NCBI RefSeq assembly: GCF_015477355.1
Contig: NZ_JADLRJ010000019.1
Span: 1-64,000, forward strand
From: Nocardia blacklockiae
GTDB lineage: Bacteria; Actinomycetota; Actinomycetes; Mycobacteriales; Mycobacteriaceae
Length of the DNA: 64,000 nucleotides
Direction of reading: 5' to 3'
The notes under the pieces are model-generated. The model had not been told where the DNA came from, ran no database searches, and worked only from the letters and a program-made list of their open reading frames with translations. The translations under genes and the position numbers were made by a program. Below are positions 8,446 through 15,885 of the stretch, piece by piece. How positions within the stretch are numbered: position 1 is the first letter of the stretch; every line of letters begins with the position of its first letter.

Positions 8446-9813
8446 TCAACGATAAATCGAGACCAGCTCACCCGGCGTGAAGCTGGGCACCGGTATCGGT
8501 TCCGGGCGGCGGCCACGGAGATTCGCCCGCAGGAAGACGAAGAAGAACACCACCAGCAGCAGGGCCCGCCCCCAGACCCCGAACTGCACCACATGCTCCT
8601 CGACCTCGGCCGACTCCCCCGCCCCCAGGGCATAGAAGTACCGGAACACCCCCACTCCGATCGCCGCATCGGCCACCAGATATCCGGCGACCGCCACCCA
8701 TGGCACCTCGAGCAGCACCAGGAACGGAATCAGCCACAGCGTGTACTGCGGGGAATGCACCTTGTGGAACAACAGGAATCCACACAGCATCGCGCCGCTC
8801 ACGCCGACCCACGGAAACGCCGCGCCCGCGCTGTAGCGCTTCCACCCCAGCCACACCGCCACCAGGAACGACGCCAGCACCAGCACCGGCGACGCCGCCG
8901 ACACCACGTCCTGGAACGAATTCTCGCTGCCGGGCGACTCGCCGAACAGCGGCCGCAACCCCCAGTACCAGATCGAATTGGTGGTGATGTCGGCCTGCCG
9001 CAACTGCTGGAAGGTGATCGAGGCGCGCCACCCCTCGTAACCGGCGAGCGCGAAGGGCAGGTTGATCGCCACCACCGTCAGCGCCGCAGCGCCCGCCACC
9101 GCCAGCGCGCCGCGCACGTCGTAGCCGCGGGCCTCGTCGCGCGGTTCGTCGCCCCGGGTGAGCACGTACACCAGCAGCGGCAGCACGAAGATGCCCGGAT
9201 ACAGCTTGAGACAGAAGCCGATTCCCAGCAGCACGGCCGCGGCGATGCCCCGGGTGCGCAACGAATAGCGGGTCAGCGCGGTGACCACGTACACCGCCGC
9301 GACCGCCGTCCACACCACGGGCAGCTCCCAGTTGTGGAAGGCGTAGAGCACCAGCGGCGGGCCCGCCCACAGCAGCGCGGCCGATCCGGACAACCGTCCC
9401 AGCAGCCACGCGGTCAGCAGCGCGAACGGCGCCAGCAGCAACGCCGAGTGCAGCAGGAACGCGGCGTCGTCGTCCGCACCGATCGCGCCGAGCCACATCA
9501 GCAGCCCGCTGAGCACGGGGTACTCCACCGCACCGCCGGTCAGCGTCCCGTCCGGCGTGATGCCGCCACTGATATAGGGGAAGACATGCTGGTCGATGCT
9601 GCGGCCGAGCCACAGGAATTGGATGTCGGAGTAGCAGACCTCGGCATCCTTGATCTTGTCGAACGCCGCGCTGCGACCGTCGGCATCGAACGGGCCGACC
9701 GCGCAGCGCGCCTTGTTGAAGTAGGCGAACACCAGCATCACGCCGCACAGCAGCGTCGCGACCACGGCGGGCGCCCGCCCGGCCGGACGCGCGCTGTCCG
9801 CTCGGTTCGACAT
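8446..9813 (-). CDS. GT87-family membrane glycosyltransferase, second copy
   Basis: A 455-residue integral membrane protein with about ten hydrophobic segments and the motif VEYPVLSGLL near residue 92, matching EYPVLSGLY in the GT87 protein at 2619. HKVHSPQYTLWLIPFLVLL near residue 340 corresponds to NKVWSPQYSLWLVPLAVLA in the first copy, so the two are paralogues. The ATG at 9813 is chosen; a GTG three codons upstream is possible. It is transcribed away from rpsF. A mannosyltransferase acting on cell-envelope glycans is the family expectation; the substrate is unknown. Confidence 0.8.
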   Translation of the reverse strand: MSNRADSARPAGRAPAVVATLLCGVMLVFAYFNKARCAVGPFDADGRSAAFDKIKDAEVCYSDIQFLWLGRSIDQHVFPYISGGITPDGTLTGGAVEYPVLSGLLMWLGAIGADDDAAFLLHSALLLAPFALLTAWLLGRLSGSAALLWAGPPLVLYAFHNWELPVVWTAVAAVYVVTALTRYSLRTRGIAAAVLLGIGFCLKLYPGIFVLPLLVYVLTRGDEPRDEARGYDVRGALAVAGAAALTVVAINLPFALAGYEGWRASITFQQLRQADITTNSIWYWGLRPLFGESPGSENSFQDVVSAASPVLVLASFLVAVWLGWKRYSAGAAFPWVGVSGAMLCGFLLFHKVHSPQYTLWLIPFLVLLEVPWVAVAGYLVADAAIGVGVFRYFYALGAGESAEVEEHVVQFGVWGRALLLVVFFFVFLRANLRGRRPEPIPVPSFTPGELVSIYR

Positions 9814-9934
9814 GGGGACCACGATATGTGCCCCGCCTCGCGCGCGCCCGAATTCGTCCCACGCCGGACCTCGATTTCGTCGCGGAAGCCCAGCTCATGT
9901 AGCCTTGTCGGGTTGCTGACGCGACGACCCTCCT

Positions 9935-9955
9935 GCCCACGGACCGTCCGTGGGC
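9935..9955 (+). promoter_or_regulatory. rpsF leader hairpin, candidate S6:S18 autoregulatory motif
   Basis: A perfect 9-bp stem (GCCCACGGA/TCCGTGGGC) closes a CCG loop 33 bases before the rpsF start. The S6:S18 complex of many bacteria represses its own operon by binding a leader RNA that presents an unpaired CCG. The CCG and the position before an operon holding both rpsF and rpsR fit; the exact consensus fold is not proven here. Confidence 0.45.
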
Positions 9956-9969
9956 CGTCCTTAGTCCAC

Positions 9970-9979
9970 AGGAGGTGAT
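9970..9979 (+). promoter_or_regulatory. Exceptional ribosome binding site of rpsF
   Basis: AGGAGGTGAT is complementary to the full 3' end of 16S rRNA and lies 8 bases before the GTG start at 9988. It fixes the start codon and indicates strong translation. Confidence 0.8.
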
Positions 9980-9987
9980 GGGTTCCC

Positions 9988-10278
9988 GTGCGTCAATACG
10001 AAGTAATGGTCATTCTCGATCCCAGTCTGGATGAGCGCACCGTCGGTCCGAACCTGGACAAGATGCTCGGCGTGATCTCGCAGCAGGGCGGCAAGGTCGA
10101 CAAGGTCGACATCTGGGGCCGCCGCCGGCTCGCCTACGAGATCGCCAAGCAGAGCGAAGGCATCTACGCGGTCGTCGACCTCACCGCCGAGCCCGACACG
10201 GTGAGCGAACTCGATCGCCAGCTGGGACTGAACGAGTCCGTGTTGCGCACCAAGGTGCTGCGCAACAACAAGAAGTAA
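9988..10278 (+). CDS. rpsF: 30S ribosomal protein bS6
   Basis: A 96-residue protein beginning [16 protein letters not shown], the standard bS6 start, with [10 protein letters not shown] in the middle. It binds 16S rRNA in the platform of the small subunit as a heterodimer with bS18. It is the first gene of rpsF-ssb-rpsR-rplI. GTG start with a near-perfect ribosome binding site. A CCG-loop hairpin in the leader may mediate feedback by S6:S18. Confidence 0.98.
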   Translation: MRQYEVMVILDPSLDERTVGPNLDKMLGVISQQGGKVDKVDIWGRRRLAYEIAKQSEGIYAVVDLTAEPDTVSELDRQLGLNESVLRTKVLRNNKK

Positions 10279-10383
10279 GTCCCTCTCGGAGAGCGAACCG
10301 CACTCGTAGTCGTCGGTGCCTGTCTCTAGGCTCTAGCGCAACAGCGAGTGCACGGCGGACTGCACCGAAGAGCAGGAGGAACC

Positions 10384-10926
10384 ATGGCTGGCGACACGGT
10401 CATCACCGTCATCGGAAATTTGACGGCCGACCCGGAACTTCGATTCACGCCCGCGGGCGCTGCGGTGGCCAATTTCACCGTGGCATCGACACCCCGCGTG
10501 TTCGACCGCAACAGCAACGAGTGGAAAGACGGCGAGGCGCTGTTCCTGCGCTGCAACATCTGGCGTGAAGCTGCGGAGAATGTCGCCGAGAGCCTGACCC
10601 GAGGCGCTCGCGTGATCGTGAGCGGACGACTCAAGCAGCGCTCCTTCGAAACCCGCGAGGGCGAGAAGCGCACGGTCGTCGAACTCGAGGTCGACGAGAT
10701 CGGTCCCTCCCTGCGCTACGCGACCGCGAAGGTCAACAAGACCTCGCGCGGTGGCGGCGGCTTCGGTGGCGGCTCCGGCGGAGGTGGGGGCTACAACAGC
10801 GGCGCCAACGGTGGCGGCCGCGGCGGGCAGCAGCAAGGCTCCGCCGGCGGCGACGACCCGTGGGGCAGCGCTCCCGCAGCCGGCTCCTTCGGGGGCGGCG
10901 CAATGGACGACGAACCGCCGTTCTAG
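10384..10926 (+). CDS. ssb: Single-stranded DNA-binding protein
   Basis: A 180-residue SSB. The OB fold covers about 1-110 ([20 protein letters not shown], then [14 protein letters not shown]). A Gly-rich flexible linker (about 120-165) leads to the acidic tip DDEPPF that recruits partner proteins. It coats single-stranded DNA during replication and repair. The ATG at 10384 with AGGAGGAACC just upstream is preferred over an upstream in-frame codon at 10348. It sits between rpsF and rpsR, as in nearly all Mycobacteriales. Confidence 0.98.
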   Translation: MAGDTVITVIGNLTADPELRFTPAGAAVANFTVASTPRVFDRNSNEWKDGEALFLRCNIWREAAENVAESLTRGARVIVSGRLKQRSFETREGEKRTVVELEVDEIGPSLRYATAKVNKTSRGGGGFGGGSGGGGGYNSGANGGGRGGQQQGSAGGDDPWGSAPAAGSFGGGAMDDEPPF

Positions 10927-10977
10927 AACGGCTTTCATTGGGGCCCACGGGCTCCCAGGCATGACGGAGTAAGAACA

Positions 10978-11247
10978 ATGGCCAAAGCACCGGCGCGCGA
11001 AAAGGTGCTGAAGAAGAAGGCGTGCGCCTTCTGCAAGGAGAGCAAGGCTGCCGCCAAGGACGGCAAGAAGGCAGCCGCCATCGACTACAAGGACACGACG
11101 CTGCTGCGGAAGTTCGTGAGCGACCGCGGCAAGATCCGTGCCCGCCGCGTCACCGGCAACTGCGTGCAGCACCAGCGTGACGTCGCCATCGCGGTGAAGA
11201 ACAGCCGCGAGGTGGCGCTGCTGCCGTACGTGTCCACGGCTCGCTGA
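10978..11247 (+). CDS. rpsR: 30S ribosomal protein bS18, zinc-binding (C+) form
   Basis: An 89-residue bS18. CAFC near 16-19 and the later CVQH supply zinc ligands, marking the C+ type. In mycobacteria such proteins (RpsR1) are exchanged for a Zur-controlled C-minus paralogue under zinc starvation. It pairs with bS6 in the platform of the 30S subunit. It lies 51 bp after ssb and 17 bp before rplI. Confidence 0.97.
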   Translation: MAKAPAREKVLKKKACAFCKESKAAAKDGKKAAAIDYKDTTLLRKFVSDRGKIRARRVTGNCVQHQRDVAIAVKNSREVALLPYVSTAR

Positions 11248-11264
11248 GAGGGAGGCACACGACG

Positions 11265-11720
11265 ATGAAGCTGATTCTGACTGCCGATGTGGACAACCTC
11301 GGTGCGCCCGGCGACACCGTGGAGGTCAAGGACGGTTACGGCCGCAACTTCCTGCTGCCCCGCGGCCTGGCCATCCCGGCCACCCGCGGTGCACAGAAGC
11401 AGGTCGAGGGCATCCGCCGGGCGCAGGACGCCCGCCGCGTGCGCGACCTCGACCACGCCAACGAGCTGAAGCAGGCCATCGAGGGCCTGACCGGCGTGTC
11501 GCTGTCGGTGAAGACCGCCGGCACCGGCAAGCTGTTCGGCTCGGTCACCCCGGCCGACGTCGCGGGGGCCATCAAGGCCGCCGGCGGCCCGGTCGTGGAC
11601 AAGCGCAGCATCGAGCTGCCGAAGGCGCACATCAAGAGCACCGGCAAGCACGGTGTCGTGGTGCACCTGCACCCCGATGTGGCCGCCAAGTTCGACCTCG
11701 TGGTCGACGCCGCGGAGTAA
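11265..11720 (+). CDS. rplI: 50S ribosomal protein bL9
   Basis: A 151-residue bL9. The N-terminal domain has [17 protein letters not shown] and the rRNA-binding segment [18 protein letters not shown] long connecting helix (about 40-75) and a C-terminal domain ([25 protein letters not shown]) follow. Last gene of the ribosomal/ssb operon, ended by a strong hairpin 40 bp downstream. Confidence 0.98.
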   Translation: MKLILTADVDNLGAPGDTVEVKDGYGRNFLLPRGLAIPATRGAQKQVEGIRRAQDARRVRDLDHANELKQAIEGLTGVSLSVKTAGTGKLFGSVTPADVAGAIKAAGGPVVDKRSIELPKAHIKSTGKHGVVVHLHPDVAAKFDLVVDAAE

Positions 11721-11760
11721 TACCGGTCGCCCGGGCATCTCGGGCGGCAGCGCATTCGTC

Positions 11761-11799
11761 GAAGACCACCTCCGTGCGCCTGGCACGGGGGTGGTCTTC
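11761..11799 (+). terminator. Terminator of the rpsF-rplI operon
   Basis: A 17-bp stem with a single G-T wobble (outer arm GAAGACCACC, inner arm TCCGTGC) and a 5-base loop begins 40 bp after the rplI stop. No long U-run follows, as is common in high-GC actinobacteria. It separates rplI from the dnaB upstream region. Confidence 0.8.
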
Positions 11800-12418
11800 G
11801 GCTGCTCGGGCTCGTCGACGCTCATTGTTTGCTATTAATTAGCTATTCTCGGGAGACGCCGCGGCGGAGATCGTCGGCAACTATGCGTGATCGCTTTAAC
11901 CCCAGTTCGGGATGGTTTGGGGAAAACTCGTCAAACCGACCATTCGTAATGTGATCCACGCCATAACCGGCGAGAGCACTGTTAACCCAACACGCCCGGC
12001 CGTTCATCTCGGCCGACACGCCGATGCGCTGTTGATCCACAAGTCCACAGGCACCGAAAATGGCATCTACCTGGGAGATAACGCCTTTCGGCAGATATTT
12101 TCCCCAGGTAGTCCACATGGGCTGCACAACGGCAGGTGAACAGTCCCCAGTTTCTCCACAGGGGAGTGCACAGTCCGGTTTGGTACTCCACAGTTCGGTC
12201 GCTTAGGTTCTTCCCGGTGTCGTGAACCCACGCCCCGAATCCCCCGATTTCGCGAGTCTTGCAGAATGCTCCGCCGGTTTGCTGGATCGCCGCCTCCGAG
12301 CTGCGCCGGTCGCGGCGGCGGCGCTGTGCGGCGGGCCGAACGTGTCGGTGCCGGGGGGTAGAAAGGGTGCTCGATACTCTCGGAGCCGCGAGCGTGAGGG
12401 AGAGGACGGTCGAGTCGG
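11800..12418. other. 619-bp non-coding region upstream of dnaB
   Basis: There is no convincing gene here: short frames on both strands lack ribosome binding sites and homology cues. The stretch is locally AT-richer, for example around 11825-11850 and 12090-12105. It carries a cluster of DnaA-box-like 9-mers between 12033 and 12192, listed separately, and the presumed dnaB promoter. Confidence 0.6.
12033..12192 (+). promoter_or_regulatory. Cluster of five DnaA-box-like 9-mers
   Basis: Five sites ending in TCCACA all point the same way: TGATCCACA (12033), AAGTCCACA (12041), TAGTCCACA (12109), TTCTCCACA (12152) and TACTCCACA (12184). The actinobacterial DnaA box is TTGTCCACA. Two sites match in 8 of 9 positions and the others in 7 of 9. 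Placement just upstream of dnaB suggests DnaA-dependent control of dnaB or DnaA titration. Confidence 0.5.
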
Positions 12419-13798
12419 GTGGCAGTCGTCGATGATCGCGGGCATTCGGAGTATTCCGACTCGCCGGGGGAGGATTTCGGCCGCCAGCCGCCGCACGACA
12501 TGGCGGCCGAGCAGTCGGTGCTCGGCGGCATGCTGCTGAGCAAGGACGCCATCGCCGATGTGGTCGAGGTGGTGCGGCCGGGCGATTTCTACCGTCCCGC
12601 GCATCAGGCGGTCTACGACGCCATCCTCGATCTGTACGGCCGCGGCGAACCGGCCGACCCGGTCACCGTCGCCGCCGCCCTGGACCGCCGCGGCGACCTC
12701 AAACGCATCGGCGGCCCGCCGTACCTGGTCACCCTGACCCAGACCGTCCCCACCGCCGCCAACGCCTCCTACTACGCCGAGATCGTCGCCGAGAAGTCGG
12801 TGCTGCGCCGCCTGGTGGAGGCCGGCACCCGCATCGTCCAGTACGGCTACGCCGGCGCCGACGGCCAGGACGTCGCCGAGGTCGTCGACCGCGCCCAGGC
12901 CGAGATCTACGAGGTCACCGAACGCCGCTCCAGCGAGGACTACATGCCCCTCGAGGAGCTCCTGCAACCCACGATGGACGAGATCGACTCCATCGCCAGC
13001 CGCGGCGGCATGTCCCTCGGCGTCCCCACCGGCTTCACCGAACTGGACGAGGTAACCAACGGCCTCCACCCGGGCCAGATGATCATCGTCGCCGCCCGTC
13101 CCGGTGTCGGCAAATCCACTCTGGGAATGGATTTCATGCGGAGTGCTTCGGTGAAGCACGGGTTGGCGAGTGTGATCTTCTCGCTGGAGATGAGCCGGAC
13201 CGAGATCGTCATGCGTTTGTTGTCGGCGGAGGCGAAGATCAAGCTCGGGGATATGCGATCCGGGCGGATGAGCGACGACGACTGGACTCGGTTGGCGCGC
13301 AGGATGAGTGAGATCAGCGAGGCGCCGCTGTTCGTGGACGATTCACCGAATATGACGATGATGGAGATCCGGGCCAAGGCGCGGCGGCTCAAACAACGGC
13401 ACGACCTACGCCTCGTCGTGGTCGACTACCTCCAGCTGATGACCTCCGGCAAGAAAGTCGAATCCCGCCAGCAGGAAGTCTCGGAATTCTCCCGAAGCCT
13501 CAAACTGCTGGCAAAGGAACTGGAAGTCCCGGTGGTCGCCATCAGCCAGCTGAACCGCGGCCCGGAACAGCGAACAGACAAGCGCCCCATGGTCTCCGAC
13601 CTGCGCGAATCCGGATCGCTCGAGCAGGACGCCGACATGGTCATCCTTCTCCACCGCCCCGATGCCTTCGAGCGGGACGACCCGCGCGGCGGTGAAGCGG
13701 ACCTCATTCTCGGTAAGCACCGAAACGGTCCGACCGCGACCATCACCGTCGCCCACCAGCTGCACCTCAGCCGCTTCGTGGATATGGCGCGCGGGTAA
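12419..13798 (+). CDS. dnaB: Replicative DNA helicase, intein-free
   Basis: A 459-residue hexameric 5'-3' helicase of the replication fork. The N-terminal domain has MAAEQSVLGGMLLSKDAIAD. The RecA-like domain has Walker A ARPGVGKST near 225-233, followed by FSLEMSR and LVVVDYLQLM (Walker B). GTG start at 12419; the first residues MAVVDD and the following QPPHD segment match mycobacterial DnaB. M. tuberculosis dnaB carries an intein; this one runs through both ATPase motifs without interruption. It does not touch rplI because a terminator and a 619-bp gap separate them. Confidence 0.97.
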   Translation: MAVVDDRGHSEYSDSPGEDFGRQPPHDMAAEQSVLGGMLLSKDAIADVVEVVRPGDFYRPAHQAVYDAILDLYGRGEPADPVTVAAALDRRGDLKRIGGPPYLVTLTQTVPTAANASYYAEIVAEKSVLRRLVEAGTRIVQYGYAGADGQDVAEVVDRAQAEIYEVTERRSSEDYMPLEELLQPTMDEIDSIASRGGMSLGVPTGFTELDEVTNGLHPGQMIIVAARPGVGKSTLGMDFMRSASVKHGLASVIFSLEMSRTEIVMRLLSAEAKIKLGDMRSGRMSDDDWTRLARRMSEISEAPLFVDDSPNMTMMEIRAKARRLKQRHDLRLVVVDYLQLMTSGKKVESRQQEVSEFSRSLKLLAKELEVPVVAISQLNRGPEQRTDKRPMVSDLRESGSLEQDADMVILLHRPDAFERDDPRGGEADLILGKHRNGPTATITVAHQLHLSRFVDMARG

Positions 13799-14124
13799 TC
13801 GCCGATGTAGGTTCTCGGAAATCGTGGCCAAATCCCGAAATGAATGGCCACAGGTTGGCCAGTTGGCCACGATTTCGAGATTCCACCTCTCCGCTGATCG
13901 GCTCGTGCATGATCCTCGCCAGTTGCCGTCCACAGCAGGAGGATTCGGTTTGGTCCGTTGCGCTGCCCGCGAATCCGAGGAGATCGTGCCGCTTGCTGCG
14001 GTGAGTGCGGAGACTCTGAGGGGGTGGAGATACCGATCTCGATCAAGAACGATGGCGAGTTTCCGCGCCCCGAGCGCATCAGGGTTATATCGGTCGGGAA
14101 ATTCGTTCCAGACGGGTCGTGAGG
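13799..14124. repeat. Non-coding gap with imperfect inverted repeat, possible mobile-element relic
   Basis: Just after dnaB, TCTCGGAAATCGTGGCC (13813-13829) and GGCCACGATTTCGAGA (13865-13880) face each other as a slightly imperfect inverted repeat. Between them TGGCCA occurs three times. A near-identical copy, GGCCACGATTTTGAGA, lies at 15799-15814 beyond the MarR/SnoaL genes. No gene is supported in the rest of the gap. Confidence 0.45.
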
Positions 14125-14583
14125 TCAATTCATGCCGGCGTCTTCGACGATCAGGGTCAGCAGTCTGATCAGTTCCGAGCGTTCGGTAGGCGATAAGGCC
14201 CGCACGAGTTGGTTCTGTGCGTTCGCGAGCAGAGCGTCCAATACGGCGAGATGATCGACGCCGGTTTGGGTTATCGCGATGATGTTGCGACGGCCGTCGG
14301 CCGGGTCCGGGCCCCGCCGGACGTACCCCTGTTCGGCCAGTGAGTTGATGGTGGCGGTGATGTCGCTGCGGTCGATGCCGACGCACCGCCCAAGGTCGGC
14401 CTGGCTGGAGGGGCCGAACTCTTCCAGCGCCGCCAAGGTCGCGAAGTGATACCGACGTGCGCCGGTACCACCGAGTGCTTGATCGGTCAGCCGGTTGGCC
14501 GCGATCGCCGCCAGGTTCACCAACCGGGTCGGCATAGCACGCAGCCGGACCGGGCTCGTCGGCATCGGCTTCCGTATGGGCAT
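14125..14583 (-). CDS. MarR-family transcriptional regulator
   Basis: A 152-residue winged-helix protein. The HTH covers about 55-95 (SSQADLGRCVGIDRSDITATINSL), followed by the wing with DPADGRRN, the conserved DxRxxx-type MarR wing. The ATG at 14583 is used; internal ATGs at 14565 and 14535 are alternatives. It is divergent from a second MarR-like gene (14678) with three copies of GTTGG-N5-CCAAC between them, which are probably its binding sites. The ligand is unknown, but phenolic compounds are usual for the family. Confidence 0.88.
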   Translation of the reverse strand: MPIRKPMPTSPVRLRAMPTRLVNLAAIAANRLTDQALGGTGARRYHFATLAALEEFGPSSQADLGRCVGIDRSDITATINSLAEQGYVRRGPDPADGRRNIIAITQTGVDHLAVLDALLANAQNQLVRALSPTERSELIRLLTLIVEDAGMN

Positions 14584-14604
14584 GCATCTACCCTAGCAAA
14601 AATT

Positions 14605-14619
14605 GTTGGCGTCACCCAC
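14605..14619. promoter_or_regulatory. MarR operator, copy 1
   Basis: GTTGG-CGTCA-CCCAC, which extends outward to arms AATTGTTGG and CCCACAATT (8 of 9 paired). It is nearest the MarR gene (start 14583) and so may serve autoregulation. Confidence 0.55.
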
Positions 14620-14632
14620 AATTCGGAGGTAT

Positions 14633-14647
14633 GTTGGCCATACCAAC
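14633..14647. promoter_or_regulatory. MarR operator, copy 2
   Basis: A perfect GTTGG-CCATA-CCAAC inverted repeat. It abuts copy 3 without a gap, so two dimers could bind side by side over the promoter of the gene starting at 14678. Confidence 0.6.
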
Positions 14648-14662
14648 GTTGGAATCACCAAC
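14648..14662. promoter_or_regulatory. MarR operator, copy 3
   Basis: A perfect GTTGG-AATCA-CCAAC inverted repeat lying directly before the ribosome binding site GGAGG of the gene starting at 14678. Confidence 0.6.
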
Positions 14663-14677
14663 ATTTTGGAGGATGAC

Positions 14678-15124
14678 ATGTCCACACCATCACCCACCTT
14701 CGGACGAGCGCTCGGCGAGGCAGCACGGCAGGTGGGCAAGCTCCACCGTCGCGCCTTGGCGGCATTCGACACCGATTTCCCGAGTTGGATGCTGCTGGCC
14801 CTGCTTCACGAAAACCGAAAACCTTTGCCGCTGACCATCGTCGCCGAGGAACTGGAGCGACGCATGGACCTTGCCGCACCCGAAACGAAACACCTTGTGC
14901 AACGTGCAGCCGGGCTGGGCTGGGTCGAGTGTCGGTTCGGCGACACCGAGCCCGCCGTCGAACTGGCCGACACCGGGGCGCGACACTTCGAGCGTGTGTA
15001 CGCCCACGCTCGCGGGATGACCGACGCCGTATTCGACGGTATCGACGCCGAGTCCGTGCAGGCCGCCGTCAACGTTCTGGTCGCCGTGGACCGGAGAGCG
15101 GCGGCGCTGCTCGAGGAGGCGTAA
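14678..15124 (+). CDS. MarR-like winged-helix protein
   Basis: A 148-residue protein with a helix-rich N-terminus (FGRALGEAARQVGKLHRRAL) and a winged-helix segment near 45-90 (LTIVAEELERRMDLAAPE, then a wing FGDTEPAVELADTG). This layout is MarR-like but more diverged than its neighbour. The ATG at 14678 follows TTTTGGAGGATGAC; a longer frame from 14603 would overlap the operators and is rejected. It runs into a SnoaL-like lipoprotein gene 3 bp downstream. It may sense a ligand or modulate the divergent MarR; its function is inferred only. Confidence 0.7.
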   Translation: MSTPSPTFGRALGEAARQVGKLHRRALAAFDTDFPSWMLLALLHENRKPLPLTIVAEELERRMDLAAPETKHLVQRAAGLGWVECRFGDTEPAVELADTGARHFERVYAHARGMTDAVFDGIDAESVQAAVNVLVAVDRRAAALLEEA

Positions 15125-15127
15125 GGC

Positions 15128-15655
15128 ATGAAATGCTCAGCGGCCGTGGCTTTCATCGCGTCAGCGGTCCTCTCGCTGACGGCGGCTTGCAGTCGAAACA
15201 GCGACGACTCGGCCACTTCGCACCTGACCGATCGCGATCAGATCGCGGGGCTGGTCACCTTGCTCGGCGCGTCCCTCGACGAACGTGATTTCGATCGGCT
15301 CCGGATGATCTGTTCGGAGGATGTCACCGTGCACACCCCTGGAGGGCAATCGGCCGGGCCGACCGCGGTGATCGCACAGGCGGAGAAGATCCATTCCCGC
15401 CGGCAACGTACCCAGCACGTGCTGTCCGACATCATCGTCGACGTGACACAGGACCGCGCAAAGATCCGCGCCAACTCGGTCGCAACTTTCGTACCCACTG
15501 ACGTCGATACCACCCCGCCGGAACCGCTGTTCCGCATCGGCGAGGTCTACACCTTGGAGGCAAAACTCACCGATCAGGGTTGGCGCCTTTCCCGAATCGC
15601 TTCGGCTCCCGTCTGGCTGCAGGGCGCACTGCCGCCAGGCATGGCTGGCAATTGA
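15128..15655 (+). CDS. SnoaL-like lipoprotein
   Basis: A 175-residue exported protein with a hydrophobic signal and lipobox LTAAC (lipid-anchored Cys21). A SnoaL/NTF2-like cone domain follows (about 35-170: DRDQIAGLVTLLGASLDERD, then VTVHTPGG, then TQHVLSDI). Such folds bind or isomerise small polycyclic ligands, but many are catalytically silent. It is 3 bp after the MarR-like gene, so translation is probably coupled and expression follows the tandem MarR operators. Confidence 0.75.
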   Translation: MKCSAAVAFIASAVLSLTAACSRNSDDSATSHLTDRDQIAGLVTLLGASLDERDFDRLRMICSEDVTVHTPGGQSAGPTAVIAQAEKIHSRRQRTQHVLSDIIVDVTQDRAKIRANSVATFVPTDVDTTPPEPLFRIGEVYTLEAKLTDQGWRLSRIASAPVWLQGALPPGMAGN

Positions 15656-15885
15656 GCCAACGACCCGGGGCGTGTGCCCAGGCAGCTCCCGGGTTGTTGC
15701 GGACTTGCCCGGCAAGAGGATTGGCCATCGAAATGAGACCGCAGGTCATGGCCACCGTGTGAGACAAACTGAGAACCGCAGGTATAGAAGGCGGCACTGG
15801 CCACGATTTTGAGACCCTACAGCCGATGTGAGACAACGGCTTTGCTGTAAATCCGGTCGGATGACCGCGTACGGGTAGAGCGTCA
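15656..15885. other. Non-coding gap with repeat copy
   Basis: No gene is supported. It holds the third copy of the dnaB-side repeat (GGCCACGATTTTGAGA at 15799-15814) and related GAAATGAGACC/TGTGAGAC fragments, which look like the eroded end of a mobile element. Confidence 0.4.

Noticed and set aside
11912-12139. A 75-codon frame in the dnaB upstream region
   Set aside because: It has no ribosome site or family similarity and overlaps the DnaA-box-like cluster.
12419-13798. Possible intein in DnaB
   Set aside because: The helicase domain runs without interruption through Walker A and B at the normal length.
13799-15885. A complete insertion sequence after dnaB
   Set aside because: Only short repeat relics are seen; no transposase frame exists in the block.
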